Numbered from the stretch's first letter, positions 1-12,925 are shown. The stretch is DNA of 64,000 nt from Cryptomeria japonica (GCF_030272615.1 NC_081410.1:191043619-191107618); one strand, 5' to 3'. Notes: generated from the letters alone by a model not told the origin. A program made the numbers and translations.

Positions 1-3000
1 ATTCATAAAATCACAAAAGAAGTCGTAAAAGCTGTAACAGGGTTACCCTCCATCGTTAACAGACTAGACAAAACAAAGAAGGTCTTAAATGACACAGTGA
101 TAAACCTAACTGGTGCAACATTTGATAAGAGATCTCTAAGGGTAAACGATGTGAAGGATATAAATGTCAAATTTATCAGTATGATCTTAGGTTATAAGGC
201 TACACATGCAAATAGGTTAAACTTAGTTTCTAGCCTATGTATCAAAAGTGCCTATGATATGGTCAATGATAATGCAAGGATAGACATATGTGAATGGCTT
301 AAAGATGAGTTGATAGACAATTTGGGTAAGATCAAAAGAGATAAGAAAGGAACTTTCAGATTTGGAAACTTACTTGTTTGTTTGATGTTGTACATAACCA
401 AACAAGTCCTCGGTATTGGTGTTAGAGATTTTGGTTTTGACATACCAGTAAGAAAACAACTATTAGATCTATTAAACAATATGGGAGAGAATCAAGAGAA
501 AAATATAAATGAGCATTTTCAAGTATTGAAGGCTCAAATGAAGACTAGAGTAAGATTGTCACAAGCTATTGTGGATAAGTATAAAAAATAAATCTATTTT
601 GTGATCAAGAAAGATGAAATCTAGATGGAGGCAGTTATCGCTGGAACTATTTGGTTAACTGAAATGGGCTATGAAACAAATGACAACACCATAGAAACAT
701 ATGCAAAAACCCTCCTTGAAGCTCCAAAAGAACCAGAAGAAAAAGTTTTTGGAAATGCTAAAACAGTAGAAAGTGAAATTCAATCTAGACAAAGGGTTAA
801 GAAGGTTGAAGCAATCGTAAGGAAAGGAACCCGACAAGCAAAGGCTATCAAGGAAGATGTTCTGAAACAAACTGGTATAACTGAAAGTAAGTTGGAATCA
901 CTTCAATCGGAAACTCATCTTTCTTCAGTTGGAACTTCTTCCGAGAGTGATATACCGACAGTATTTAAAAGGGTTGAAAGGAAAAGAAAACCCTCACCGG
1001 CACCCTCTCCTACACCTAAAAAGACAAGAACAAAGCAACAGGCAGTAAGGCCTCTGGCGAAGAAAATGACTCCTAAGAAGAAGAAGGTGAAACAGACTAT
1101 TACTCCTCTAGACAAACTTCTTAGCGAAATAACAGAAGATGGTAAGTTGAAAAACATCAACAAAATATACAACACACTATCTACAGACGATAAGGAAAGT
1201 ATAGAGAACAGTGTAATTTTACACTTAGATATATACAAGAAATTCTTAATGGAAGTTGTCGATGAAATTCCAAATGACCTATATAGGAGATTAGAAGCTA
1301 GAAGATTAGCTATTGTTGAACTGGATAAAAAGATTAAGATTGAAAAATTACTGGCAGTGCATCCAGTTAACTCACTTGATGAAATAGACAAATTAATCAG
1401 TGAGGCTAATCGGACAGTATTTTCTACTGCTCTTCGGCATGTAGCAGTAATGGCTGACAGAGTAAATGAATTATCTGAGGAAACAACAGATGGATGGGAT
1501 ATATTCTTTGTGGAAAAAGAAAAAGAGGAAGAATTACTTAGACCTAAAATTATCAAAGTATATCAAAAGGATAGAGATAAGGGGAAAGGTAAGGTAGGTG
1601 GACCACCAAGCCTAAAAATAACTGATAATTTGCCCCCACCTCTTTCAGACATTCCACCGGTAGACACTACTGACAGAGAACCGGCCACAGAGAGTATGAA
1701 AACTCTGGTAGAGGATACAAATCCTGGTTCTGAGATTTTGTATAAAGTAAATATAGACACACAGAAGTTAATGTTGTGGTTGAGAGAGAAACCACTAAGG
1801 ATAAGGAGAAAAATGTGACTACTGAGTCACCAACTGCAGAGGTTGAGATAAACATAGAAAAACCTACATAGATAGAGCAATCGACAGAGAACCGGCCACA
1901 GAGAACCGGCCACAGAGAGTATGAAAATAGAGAACCAGCCACAGAGAGTATGAAAACTCTGATAGAGAACCGGCCACAAAGAGTATGAAAAATCTGGTAG
2001 AGGATACAAATCCTGATTCTGAGATTTTGTATAAAGTAAATATAGACACACAGGAAGTTAATGTTGTGGTTGACAGAGAAACCACTAAGGATAAGGAGAA
2101 AAATGTGACTACTGAGTCACCGACTGCAGAGGTTGAGATAAACATAGAAAAACCTACATAGATAGAGCAACCGATAGATGATAACACTAAGGAACTAGTA
2201 GATACAACAGAAAAACCATCTAAAGAACTGGCAAAAGAGAGTTCTAAGGTACAAACAAAGATCACATCTGAGAAACCAGCAGAGATACATATAGAGAAAC
2301 CAAAACAGGTACAAGTTGAAGCACAAGTTTAGATAGAGATAGTGCCATCGGCTCAAACTGAAAAGCATAAACCTTTGTTTGTAGAAATGCAAACACAGAC
2401 AAACCTACCAGAGGTCGAATAAAACAAGGTAATTACCACAACCGATAGCATGGCTATTGTAAAGACTGTTGGACAAACATCTGGTACAACTATGCCAGAA
2501 TTCAGACCTACTAATGTAATAGAGGTCTTGTTAGATTCAATAAAGATGATCACAAAATGCAATGCACAAGCCTATAAGGCTATTGATGATACAATACCAA
2601 TTCTTAAACTGATTGCACCAAAGTGCACAGTTGATGATAAGGATTCTTTGGGACAACTAGACACATTGTCTAAGTTCATCACTGGTAACTTATTGACTAT
2701 TGATCAAATAAATGAGGATACATTTAAGGAAAGGATGATAAAAGAAAAAGAGAGATTCCTTGAGGATATTGTAAATAAGAACAAGGAGAAAATGGATACC
2801 CTTTTACTGGAACTTGGAGAAATAATTCTTGACTTCAAGAAACTGTACCGTAACACTTGTACAACAAATATTTTGACAGAGGATCTTGACAAAGAGATCA
2901 ACAAAATACAAGAGAAGATAAACAATATTGCTGATAATCTAATAGGTGCATCAGATTCATTTTTGTAGTTAGAGAAGAAAATTGCAGAGCAAGAAGAGAA

Positions 3001-3315
3001 AATCAAGAAACTAGAGAATGACAAACAGGGAATAAAGGACAAGGCAGAGGACTTGAAATGCAGACTTAGTCCAAGACTAGAATACCTTATTTCCTTGAGA
3101 AAAGAAATATCTGAGGCTCTGGTTCCCGGATTGAAGACACCGAAAGAGAAAATGCACATACTCACTGGCACAGTACAGAGAACACAAGAGGCAATAGAAG
3201 ATAGAAAAACATTCAGCAATGGTACAAATTTGATTTTGTCAGATATCTTTCAGATTGAAACTAACTGGTTACAAGAATCCCGGGAGACACCGAATGACAA
3301 CCTTTGTCATTGATG
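1..3315 (+). pseudogene. Accessory (env-position) ORF of copia-type element E, degenerate
   Basis: This open frame enters from outside the window at base 1 and lies upstream of a polypurine tract and 3' LTR, so it occupies the post-pol position of env-like ORFs in SIRE-type copia elements. Seen: an N-terminal globular domain (1-591) with 'EVVKAVTGLP' near the start and the block IDICEWLKDELIDNLGKIKR at 280-339. Stops at 589 and 622 are followed by the same frame (625-1818), rich in Lys and Pro with an NLS-like PKKKKVK near 1072-1092. A tandem duplication and frameshift follow, then a charged C-terminus (2450-3315) with coiled-coil heptads (LEKKIAEQEEKIKKLENDKQ near 2969). The N-domain aligns by eye with accessory ORFs of C, A and B here. 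There is no signal peptide or clear membrane segment, so a true envelope role is unsupported. Function unknown. Confidence 0.6.
1674..2175 (+). repeat. Tandem duplication with embedded minisatellite in E accessory ORF
   Basis: A block beginning near 1681 (ccggccacagagagtatga...) recurs near 1970, period about 289 bp, with few differences. Between them (about 1885-1990) the short unit 'agagaaccggccacagagag' is repeated several times. A one-base difference (cacagaag versus cacaggaag) shifts the first copy out of frame and ends the upstream ORF at 1818. Confidence 0.8.
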
Positions 3316-3472
3316 TCAAAGAGGGAGTAGTAGGATGAGAAAAATGATCAGCAGATGACACCATCAGCTCAAGAGGAGCACATATTTTTGGTAACACATT
3401 TTTGGTAAGACAATTCTGGCAGATTCTTTTTGGACGATACTTTTTGGATTTTTCTCATGAGTGTTGCCATCA

Positions 3473-3489
3473 ATGCCAAAGGGGGAGAT
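3473..3489 (+). other. Polypurine tract of element E
   Basis: The sequence 'gccaaagggggagat' directly precedes the TGTTGG start of the LTR. This is the usual plus-strand priming site position and composition for plant copia elements. It fixes the plus orientation and identifies the following LTR as the 3' LTR. A weaker similar tract (gtcaaagagggag) lies near 3315. Confidence 0.75.
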
Positions 3490-4301
3490 TGTTGGCAAAT
3501 GCACACTCCAATGAGAAATTGTAGGTGATTGAAGGTTTTGTCATTGATGGCAACCTTGCAATCATATGACTCCGTCAAGACAAATATACCGGCACCGACA
3601 TTGACAGACTCTACACCGGCATACAGAACACCAATAGTAAAAGGAAGGATACTGACACCTTGGCCGACTTCAATTTTGTTTAATATGTATTTTGTAATTA
3701 ATTGTAAAATCATTATAAGCCGACATGGCGAGTTGTAATATGACTCATATATGTATGAGATCATTTTGTAATAGGAAATATATAGGAAGAAGAAAAATGA
3801 GATAGGATGTGAAATAAGCAGACCTAATATGTGAAATATTGGTTAAGGGTTTATATTGTAGCAGAGCTTAAACTGGTACTGAATCTAGCATAGCAGATGC
3901 TAATCTGAAGTAGTACAAGACATTGGATTAATATAATCCATTTTTGTAAGTCAGCGTGACTTCTTTTGTATTTGAGCAGTGAGCTCTAGGCACTTGGCCT
4001 TCCTGCATGTGCAGGCCCCTATTGTAAGAGTAATATTCCCTTATTGGCCAGTAAGCGAATATTATGGGTCACAAATCCCACCGAGGTTTTTCCCACACTG
4101 AGTTTCCTCGTTAAAATACTGTATTATGGTGTGCTTCTCATGTTGTTGTTATTATTCTTAGTTACTATATTATTTCTAGTTTATCGGTACACAATTTTGA
4201 TATGCTTTTCATGTTTTAAGACAAGTAAATTTATATACCGGTTAGATACTGATTCACCCCCCCCCCCCCCCCCCCTCTCAGTATCTTTGGGAATCCTAAC
4301 A
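3490..4301 (+). mobile_element. 3' LTR of copia-type element E
   Basis: It starts TGTTGGCAAATGC after the polypurine tract and ends AATCCTAACA at 4301, giving TG...CA ends and 812 bp. Inside are the stretches 'ggccttcctgcatgtgcagg' and 'ccgaggtttttccc', and a C19 run at 4257-4275. The same ordered landmarks (start motif with GTTTTGTCATTGATG, the 'ggccttcctgca' block, GATTCACCCC, CTCAGT, CTAACA end) occur in the minus-strand solo LTR at 43294-44512, so both belong to one LTR lineage. The 5' LTR is outside the window, so the target duplication cannot be checked. Confidence 0.75.
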
Positions 4302-4657
4302 ATGACACATATTCTAGAAGGATCCACAAACACAATAATACCATTTAATAATGTGGACATGGTTCCATGTGTACACCCAACTATGCAAACAAATAGAAAA
4401 ATGATAACTTCCATATTAATGAGGTAATTAGGGATCCAAATGTTAAGGGGATCTTACCATTATTTTCAAAGATAGTTTCATCTCAAAGGGGAGATGCTAC
4501 CATGCCCCTAGGCCTATTTTCATGCATGTTGTCTGCCTTGCCAATTAGGATAATAACTAGACTTGAAGCCTTAATTTAGGGATTGGGCATCCATTCTAAA
4601 TAGTTATCATTCTTATGGCTGAGGTTAACTTACTTGTCAATGTAGGGAGGTATTATT
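4302..4657. other. Unassigned spacer between E and C
   Basis: About 355 bp between the end of E's LTR and the inferred left edge of C's LTR. I see no ORF with family resemblance and no repeat shared with the rest of the window. It is probably the older DNA into which both elements inserted. Confidence 0.4.
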
Positions 4658-5759
4658 TGAAATGGGCCAGCACTGTTTGTGCACTAAGTTCTAGTAAAAG
4701 CCATTTTATCCTACTGCAGCAAATGAAGTTACTAAAATAAACATACAAGGATGAAATAAATAAATGGATACAGAAAATATTAACATTGAAAGATGATTTA
4801 AATGAATAAATTTAATCTACGTTCAAAGCTAGCAAGCAGGAACTACAATGTTTGCCTTGGCTGTAGGAACAATCACAAGATCTGGTTCTAGTGGCTGCAG
4901 GAACAGTCAATTGCCAGAACAACTACTACAACAAAAGAAAACTTAATTAAACACTTAGATTACTCACCAAGTTGGCCCCCTTGGATGAGCGTACCCAAAT
5001 TTCAAATGCTTCTATATGCTCAGAATAACATAACTTTATTCATTATCTCCAAAAGTTGTTACAATACATAGAACAGGGAGAACACTACGTATCTCTAAAA
5101 ACTTTGTCTAACCTCTGGGAAGAGGTTCAAAACTTTATTTATAAGAATATTATAACAAACTCTTAACTACCTATACCACACTCATGAGAATAGGCGGAAA
5201 CTTTTATTACAACAAGGAAGAAGTCAACCACAAATATCGTGGGACTTTCATTACATGGCCAGGAATATAGCATGACGGTTTTCATTAGATTGTCGCCTGC
5301 TAAAGACATTTGTAAATAAATCTGGTATTGCCTCACTATTCTTCAGCCACTTCACTCGAACACCATCTCCCTTATTATCTTTAATACTCTCAACCACCTT
5401 GAAATATCTCTAACGACTTGCATGGCGCGATCCTCCAAACTGGCATAGCTTGACCGCTTCTGCAGCTACTTATTTATTCCTGCATCAAGGGTTAGTGCAT
5501 GCAAACACACACACATATCCATTTTCAGTCAGCCATAACATTTATGCATCCATACATGAAATTATCATAGTAATTTGCATAGCTACAAGAATATTTAGCC
5601 AAAATAATACAAGGTTCAATAGGTTCAGTTAATATTCAATATGCACACAATCAAAACTCCAATATACCTTATGACCTTCACATTGTCTGATTGCACAACT
5701 TAAATCATGAAAAAAATAACAGACATGGACACAAAAAGAACTATTATTTCAACTTATCA
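4658..5759 (-). mobile_element. Inferred 3' LTR of Athila-like element C
   Basis: Inferred limits: read on the minus strand it begins TGATAAGTTG after a purine-rich AGGTTGGGGGCAAAA (complement of 5760-5774) and ends GGCCCATTTCA at 4658. Support comes from a related sequence at 56868-57720 sharing the 'aaatgggccagcactg' edge, the 'gtggctgcaggaa' block, 'gattactcaccaagt' and a minus-strand TATA-like TATAAATAAAG near 5132-5146. The two copies differ too much to be a recent LTR pair. Exact ends and target duplication are not proven. Confidence 0.5.
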
Positions 5760-5874
5760 TTTTGCCCCCAACCTAACTTCTTGTTGGTCCTCTAGCAAGA
5801 GGAAAATTCCTTAAACGGGCACTAAATCTAAAATCACCAATGGTACCCCATCCAGTGCCTCATGTAGCTAGGTT

Positions 5875-8022
5875 CTAGTAGAATCCCTTAATTTTCTCCA
5901 ACCTGGTCCACCTGACTTCTTCTGCGGATTCATCAGAGGTCTTATCGACGACTTTGCATCCCATGAGCGACCACATGAGAATGGGAGACTGAAATATCAA
6001 GGGTAACCAATTATTTTCTTTTGTTCTGCCCATACAAACATACTTGGGGGCTCTCTGTATTTTCGCATGATAATTCGGCAAGGAATGCGGCTCACCCTAT
6101 TTAAGTTCTTCAGGAAGGTTATTCCATCGCTGAGCCAAATGTTTATCTATAATCTGGCCCTCAGTCTCAATCAACTTTTCATATTCTTAGAACACCTCCT
6201 CCCTAAGTGGCAGAACTCGACTCTTAACATCAGATCTATACAATAATTTTTTCCAATCATAATATAAGAGTCATGGATTCTTAGCTTCATCCCTAAGCGA
6301 CAGTGGTCAATCAAGCTCCATGTCCCTGTGTGTCTTAGACTATTGTCCCATGCTAATTTCGTTCTATATCCAAGACATCAATGCTTTCAAATGAATATCT
6401 CCAATATATAACAGGGGGTTCCATTTGGTATCAGAGGTGACAGCATAATTGTGTAAATACAATTCACATAGTAAATTTTTAATGGTTGCAAGAGAACTTT
6501 GGTAAGCATGATAAAATTCTCGTGGGGTCTCCAAAGAGGGACTTAAATCCCTAACAATGCGGATTAATTTAAAACATATGAGTTGTTCTGTCAAATACAA
6601 AGCATAAACCCTTGGTGGAGCCCTACATTGCATTAATTCAAGAATCATGTCTACCACAATATCCACCTTAGTCCGCAATTCAACAATCTGTTTATCTCTC
6701 TTCTCAATTTCATTTTGTTGTTTATCAATTATCTCCTACACCATAGCTTTCTCTATTTCCCATTCTCTATAAAATTAAAGAGCAACATATAGGCTAGTAA
6801 GAGAAGAGGGAGGCTTGTGAGCAGTTACCTTGGGCTTCAAAACCCTATCACTTGACCGTGTTAATTGTTCTGTAATTCTGGTTAGGTTTCTCAATCCTTC
6901 AGAACCCTGCCTCCTCTGTGGATGAGTTTCCTGTGGACCACCATATTCTTGCTCAGGTGGCTCAACAGAAGTAACCACCTCCGCACTCTTTTGCGCTGGC
7001 AACCTTTGTCAAACCCTACGACTTCTCCTTAATGACAGTTCTTGTGTGGTTGTAGGAGGATCTGCAATAGGAGAACCATCTCTCTTTGTTTTTCTCTTCT
7101 TGGCTGTAGGAGAAGCCTACGCCTCTTATGATCACTCAATAATTTCTTCCTTTGCATCTTCTCTTGCTTTGCCCTTCTTTTCACAAAGTGCATCCCTAGT
7201 CTGAATTGGAGTGGAAGAAGGCTCAACACTTGGCTCGTTCATGGTTTCTTCTATACCAAGTGAAATATCTTCAGCAATAGGAGGTTCGACAGCTATGGAA
7301 GCCCTAGAGGATGAGGCTCCCTCTGCGGTTCCTTCTTGAGTTGGAGTTTCCTCTGCAAAAAAGGCATTGCTTTCCCCAAATCTTCTAATATCTTCAAATT
7401 CGCTCGATGTCATCTGAGAAACATCCCTCAGAGAATGTTCCAATAACAATTTAATTAACTCATGATGACTCATAGACCGTGAACTACCCTTCTGCATCTC
7501 TTTAGCACTGATAGAAAGAAGGTGACATAAGAAATTTGGTACATTCATTCTCTACCCATGCCGTAAATGGCTCAATAGCTTGAAATGAATAGAATGCAGA
7601 TTGGAATATTTGTTGTCACATGTCAAATACTTCATCTTATAATATGCTACTTGCAGCCATTCTCCTAGAAGAGACATCATATTTGTCCCTTGCTTATCCA
7701 CATTAAGAGGTTCATCATTTGGATGAGTGAATTCTGCTTGTGCACTCCTTGTATCCTTGGCTTGAGGAAATAATTCCCCATCCCTTGGCAACCCTGTAAC
7801 CTCTGCTATTCTTTCTTCTATAGCTACAACCTATAAACCCTTAACTATATCTTCACCATTGTCGAATGTCTACATGAATTCTTGTGCAATTTCTTCATTA
7901 AAATCAGTTAATTTCATAATATAATCAATCCACCCATAATTTCTAAAGTAGGGTTCACATTGGTTATCCTGTAGCAAGGAATCACGATTTACAGGCTCAT
8001 GGCGGATAGGCGCACCTCCCAT
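5875..8022 (-). pseudogene. Accessory ORF downstream of integrase, element C, degenerate
   Basis: It reads leftwards from an ATG at 8022 and is broken by stops and shifts into open pieces (7791-7552, 7548-7132, 7002-6775, 6678-6364, 6081-5875). Seen: 'EERIAEVTGLP' aligns with 'TKEVVKAVTGLP' of E, and 'NVPNFLCHLLSISAKEM' aligns with 'FGNLLVCLMLYITKQV' of E. An acidic Ser/Pro-rich middle and an NLS-like AKKRKTKR near 7100 follow. Plant Athila elements carry an env-like ORF here. I see no convincing signal peptide or transmembrane span. Function unknown; probably dead. Confidence 0.5.
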
Positions 8023-8769
8023 GGCTACTTGGGTAATAGAAAATTCTTGTTAAACCGCTATAGCAAATACAAAGTGTCTAAATTATTTGTGAAACTTAAA
8101 AATCATGAACCGTATCCTGTAAAATTTTTATTGCGGGGTATCATTTATCTCAATTTATCTCATAGTACCTTGTAATAAAAATAGCAGCATGAGAAGTATA
8201 CTCACACTTGCTATAGGATGTCACATCAATCTTGAATTCATTCTAAAATGATTCAATAATTTTAAAAACACTTAACATGAACCTTATGTGACGTGGATGC
8301 ACTCTAAACTGTCATGGACAAGACACCTAGCTATGAAAAACTAGAGATTTAATCATAACACACCCCCCAACCAAAGGCGACACATGGGTCCACACACGTG
8401 GAAAAGAACCGACTTTAATGAAAACATATTATGCGAATCACACATGATAATTGTCATAATGAATAAATAAATGCACAATTAAATAAAAATAGATAACTTA
8501 CGTACCTACAATCGTGTGAATTAATACTAGAACAAAATGATCATTAAATCATAATATGAGGTGGGGTGAAGTGAAGTGGGTGATGTGGCAGAAAAAGAGA
8601 TGAGATGGGATGACATGGAGTGAGAAAATTTGTTAATGGAGAAAGTTATTCCCACAAAATGTGGAAATATTTATTATGGATGCATGCAAAGAGTGATCTA
8701 GGACTTTGGGACTGGAAGTCCCTCTGCAGAAGCTGTAGGAACTATGGTAGGTGACTAGATGTTGAACTG
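8023..8769. other. Noncoding spacer between pol and accessory ORF of C
   Basis: AT-rich stretch without a supported ORF. It contains a purine-rich plus-strand patch (about 8545-8640) and a short run 'cacaccccccaacc' near 8361. It is part of C's internal region, since integrase ends at its right edge and the accessory ORF begins at its left edge. Confidence 0.5.
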
Positions 8770-9963
8770 CTACAGGAAGTCTTCTTTTGTGGCATGTTTG
8801 TGATAAAGACACAATCTGTGACCATTCACCAGAAGTTTAAATTTAACAGGGTCTATGGTTGCTAATTGAACTGCTCCATTTTGGAAAACTTCAACAATTT
8901 CATATAGACCTAGCCAATGAGTTTGCAACTTCCCCATTGTATCTTTATACCTTGAATCATGCAAAATTTCCCAATCTCCATATTTGAATTTCCTTTCTTT
9001 AATGTATTTATCATGCCATCTAATATGTTGATTCTGAACAACCTTTGTGTGTTGAAGAGTCAATTTCCTTATTTCATCTAGGGCATTGAGTTGCATGATT
9101 CGATCTCTTTGTGCTTCAGATAAATTCATATTTAGTTGCAAAGTTGTCCTAAGAGTTTTGCGTTCAAACTCAATGGGCATCATGGATAGCTTTCCATACA
9201 CCATTTCAAAAGGTGTAAAACCAGTAGTTATTTTCCATGTAGTTCTGTACGCCTAAATGGCTTCTGGCAGTCTGCTTGACCAATCTTTCTTATGGAGAGC
9301 TATTATCTTTGTGAGAATAGCCTCTAGTTCCATGTTATTCACCTCTACTTGACCATTTGCTTGAGGATGGTATGGAGTGGACTTCCTGTGCCTGATATTA
9401 TATTCATTAACCAAGGCTGTCATTAATATGGAAGTAAATTGTGCTCCTTGATCTATAACAATTTCTCTGGGCACTTTATATCTCATAGATATTTCCTCAT
9501 AGAGAGACTCAACTACCTTATTATCTCTAGCATGCTTCATTGCTTTTGCTTCTACCCATTTTGTGACATAAACAATGCATACTAGAATGTAGGATTTCCC
9601 ATTGGAAGGGGGCTCAATTGGCCCTACAAAATCCAATCCCCACTTGTCAAATGGTGTAACCAGTATTTGGGGATACAATGGCTTTTCATCAGATCTAGTA
9701 GGCCTACCCATTCTCTAACATCTATCACATTTTCTAGTGTATTTAGCCGCGTCTTTATGTAAAGTTGGCCAATAGTACCCTGCATTAAGAATTTTGATTG
9801 TTGTTCTCTTAGCAGGAAAATGTCCTCCACACGTCTCATCATGGCATGCATGAAGAATATCATAAGTTTCATCCTCTTGGACACACCTTAGGATTTGCTC
9901 AGGTCCCATGTAGAATAGACAATCAACAATCCAAGAGAAATTGAAACTTTTCTCAACTAACAA
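8770..9963 (-). pseudogene. Integrase of element C (Athila-like Ty3/gypsy), broken
   Basis: It would insert element cDNA into the host chromosome. Seen in order on the minus strand: the HHCC zinc-binding domain (HACHDETCGGHF ... RKCDRC, 9963-9715), a stop, then the catalytic core (9711-9253) with GLDFVGPIE, VIDQGAQF and PYHPQANGQVEVNN giving the D,D,E signature. After another break the C-terminal domain follows (9204-8770; KYGDWEILHDSRYKD, WLGLYEIVEVF). No chromodomain is visible. Stops at 9712 and 9250 mean no full protein. It continues from RNase H upstream and is followed by the accessory ORF. Confidence 0.8.
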
Positions 9964-10032
9964 CCTTCTTTCCTTGGGAGAAAAGTGAGAAGGAAACTTA
10001 TTAACAGCTAAATAATTTGCAATATCAACATA

Positions 10033-10536
10033 TCAAGGGGTCTGAACATTTATCAAGAATAAGTGTTCATTAGGAAAGGAGTCATCTATTGTTGCAGGAC
10101 TGTCCTGTAGTTGGAGCCTAGAAAGGTAATCTGCAACTACATTGGCTTTCCCTGGGTTGTCAACAACTGTAATATCAAATTCCTGCATCAACAATAACCA
10201 TCTGGCCAATCTTCCTGTAATGGAAGACTTTTTCATAAAATATTGTATTAATGTATGATTAGTGTGAACAAATATTTGATATCCTATAATATAATGCCTG
10301 AACTTGTTAAGTGCATATATGACTGCCAACATCTCCTTTTCCATGACAATATAATTAAGCTCAAGTCCTTGCAAATTTTTGCTGATAAAATAAATTGCAT
10401 TCTCTAAATTATACATTTTTTGTACCAAAAATGCTCCTATAACATAGTCTAATGCATCCATGTGGATATGAAAAGGTATTGACCAATTCAGACCCTTGAG
10501 GACTGGTGAATGTGCCAATGTTGTTTTGAGCTTCAA
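10033..10536 (-). pseudogene. RNase H domain of element C
   Basis: Degrades RNA in RNA-DNA hybrids during reverse transcription. Seen: FHIHMDALDYVIGAFL (first catalytic Asp kept), EKEMLAVIYALNKFRHY (Glu), VHTNHTLIQY where TDH is usual (Asp to Asn), and GKANVVADYLSRL (Asp kept). It follows the RT of the same element. Unlike elements A and B in this window, C has only this one RNase H and it is largely intact at its catalytic positions. Confidence 0.75.
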
Positions 10537-11369
10537 GAAAGCTTCATGACATGTTGGAGTCTAATCAAATTTCATATCTTTAGACAAAGGATAATATAAG
10601 GGTCTCGCTATTTTACTAAATTCCTCGATAAACCTTCTATAATATCCAACATGACCAAGGAAACTTCTAACATCCTTTTGCTTTGTAGGAATAGGAAGGT
10701 TGAGGATGACTTGTAATTTGGCTAGGTCAACTTGAATTCGAGCCTTAGAAATGTGATGTCCATGGACTATTCCTTCCTACATCATCATGAAACATTTTTC
10801 AGTATTTAAGGAAGAATTGTAATCTTCACACCTCTGTAAGACTCTCTTCAAATTTTCCAATGCCTCCTCAAAATCTGAACCATAAGTAGTAAAATCATCC
10901 ATATATATCTCCATGTAGTCATTTCAAATGTCTGAAAATATGCTAATGACAACTCTCTGAAAGGTAGCTGGGGCATTACATAGTCCAAAGGGTATAACAG
11001 AATAAGCATATGTCCTGCAAGGACAAGTAAATGTTATTTTTTCTTGATCTTCTGGGGTAATTCGAATCTAATTGTAACCATAGAATACATCCAAGAACGA
11101 TAAAGTATTGTTTTCCTACCAAAGAATCTAACACTTGATCCACAAATGGTAATGGGAAATGATCCTTCTTAGTTGTTGAGTTTAGTGTCATGCAATCCAC
11201 ACAAACACGCCACCTACCTCCTGTTTTAGGAACTATGACTAAAGGTGAAACCCATTGGCTATTTGATATACAATAGATAAATCTGACATTTAACAATTTT
11301 TGTAGTTCTTCTTTAACTATCTCTCTTAATGCAGGATTGATTCTTCTTTGTGGCTGTCTAATTGGTCTA
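10537..11369 (-). pseudogene. Reverse transcriptase of element C, distal part (split by element A)
   Basis: RT copies element RNA into DNA. Reading leftwards from 11369: RPIRQPQRRINPALREIVKE, then SNSQWVSPLVIVPKTGGRW, then KKDHFPLPFVDQVLDSL, a YMDD catalytic box near 10885, and the thumb up to RNase H (VRSFLGHVGYYRRF). Several stops and shifts break it. The frame begins exactly at the edge of element A. The matching N-terminal sequence resumes at 41059 (GIDHKLCTHRIYIKEECR), showing that A interrupted this gene. The RT N-terminus resembles Athila-type pol. Confidence 0.8.
11365..11369. repeat. Target site duplication of element A, left copy (GTCTA)
   Basis: GTCTA directly precedes the TGTTGAC edge of A's left LTR. 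The same five bases directly follow A's right LTR at 41059-41063. Confidence 0.9.
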
Positions 11370-12486
11370 TGTTGACTCTTAATTTTACCTTAAATGCAAA
11401 CAACCTTATGAGAAATTTAGTGATGGGGGACCTATTGCGTGAAACTCATTGAATGACCTCTAGGTTTGAGAAGCCGACTCTTCATACAAATTGGGGGAGA
11501 AAAGGGGAAGGAGAAAACCTAAAACAAAATGGTCTACACTACTTAGGCGATACGCTAGAGCATTTTTAGAAAAACATTAACAACATATAAAACCTGAAAA
11601 ACATATAGTTTTAAAGCCAATTCAACAATCTACATGCTCAGAACCATTCAAGAGAATAATTCAACACAATACTCATTCAACATAAAATGATATTAACTAT
11701 TCATCCAACATATAACAAGCCTCAAAACATAGTTTAATCTGCAGAGTCTCATAACAAATATCATAGAAGTTATTGAACTTGAAAACAACACAAAAGTCAA
11801 TATATTAAGCTTCAAATAAAACCATCACAAAGGCCATAGGCACAATTTGACATGTCTATCATTCACCAAATTAAATCAACATAAAGGCTTCTTTAAATGA
11901 TCCAAAGTCTAAAGACTCTCTCAAAGTTTGAATCCTTCTAAACAAGTAAAATAAAGCATTAATAGAGCCCACGACTCCTAACTAACAGCTTCCAGCATCA
12001 GCAACATCCTAGCAACCGCTTCTGAAAACTTGGCATGCCACAGTACTAGACACTACCGAGAAAAACAACCTTCAAAGTTGTTATCTCCACCATATCAAGG
12101 CGATCCTTGCACCTTCTCAATAAGAAAACCACGATGCAAACCTCATCCCGGTTCATGAACTACCATGGAAGACACACGGAAGCTCAAGGGACCTCCAAAA
12201 TCGAGCATAGAAAGAGAACCAGATCGGGCACCATGGAGACACCAAGTGTCTTTTCCTTCGCACGATGGATGGTGGGGCCAAGAAGCATACCATGCTATAA
12301 AAATCAAGCCACATGACAGCTTTGCGTTCTCTCAACTTTGAACAAAAAAAGCGAGCACCTAGAGGCAACACCGAGACGCCACCTGACTCATACGTTGGCA
12401 AATGGGAAAATGGCCAAAGATAAAAAAATAAATGCTTCCACTTGATCAAAATGCCACCTATGAGCGATCCCAAAATAATGTTAACA
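11370..12486 (-). mobile_element. 3' LTR of Tat-like element A
   Basis: Plus-strand ends are TGTTGAC...GTTAACA, 1,117 bp. It matches the split right LTR (23489-23876 plus 40328-41058) along its length with roughly one difference in ten by eye, for example over 11811-12130 against 40379-40690. The flanking GTCTA duplication confirms the ends. The open frames inside it (such as 12107-12316) show no family resemblance and are treated as chance. Confidence 0.92.
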
Positions 12487-12925
12487 TTTCTTGGTGACTA
12501 AATGGGGAATTTTGCCTACGGAATGCTAGAACCCAAAATTGTTGGTTCTGAGACCTGACTTCATGCTAGAACAGGGCGAAGCAGATTGAAGACCAGTTGC
12601 AATGGAAACCATTCATCCTCAAAGGGCAACACCTACGCTTCCATATTCTGGTAGTGTTGATCTAAACAACTTACTTAGTCGAATGACAAGTTCGCTGGTT
12701 CATCATGGACCGGTTTCAAGAGCGCGTAGAGTTGGGCCAGAGGATGAAGGAGATGCTTGAGCTCCTCCGCTGAGATAGAATTGTTCAGGCATTGTAGGAA
12801 GGTCCTATCTTGCTATAATTTCTCTATTTGGTTCAACATTTGTTCAATCCCTAACACATAACCATCCATAGGAAAAGGAGAAGGCATACCCAAGGAAACA
12901 AACCTCTTTATGCGCTACTTGATAT

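Noticed and set aside
915-1556. 213-codon minus-strand frame opposite the E accessory ORF
   Set aside because: Ser/Phe-rich mirror of the Lys/Glu-rich plus-strand ORF; a shadow frame.
1-3315. True envelope gene in the copia element
   Set aside because: Position fits env-like ORFs, but I see no signal peptide, membrane span or cleavage site, and an NLS-like stretch argues for nuclear location.
4257-4275. C19 homopolymer as an unusual signal
   Set aside because: The related solo LTR has a shorter interrupted C tract at the same place, so it is slippage at a normal LTR feature, possibly also an assembly length error.
12107-12473. Open frames on both strands inside A's LTR
   Set aside because: Not matched as intact frames in the other LTR copy, and no recognisable features.
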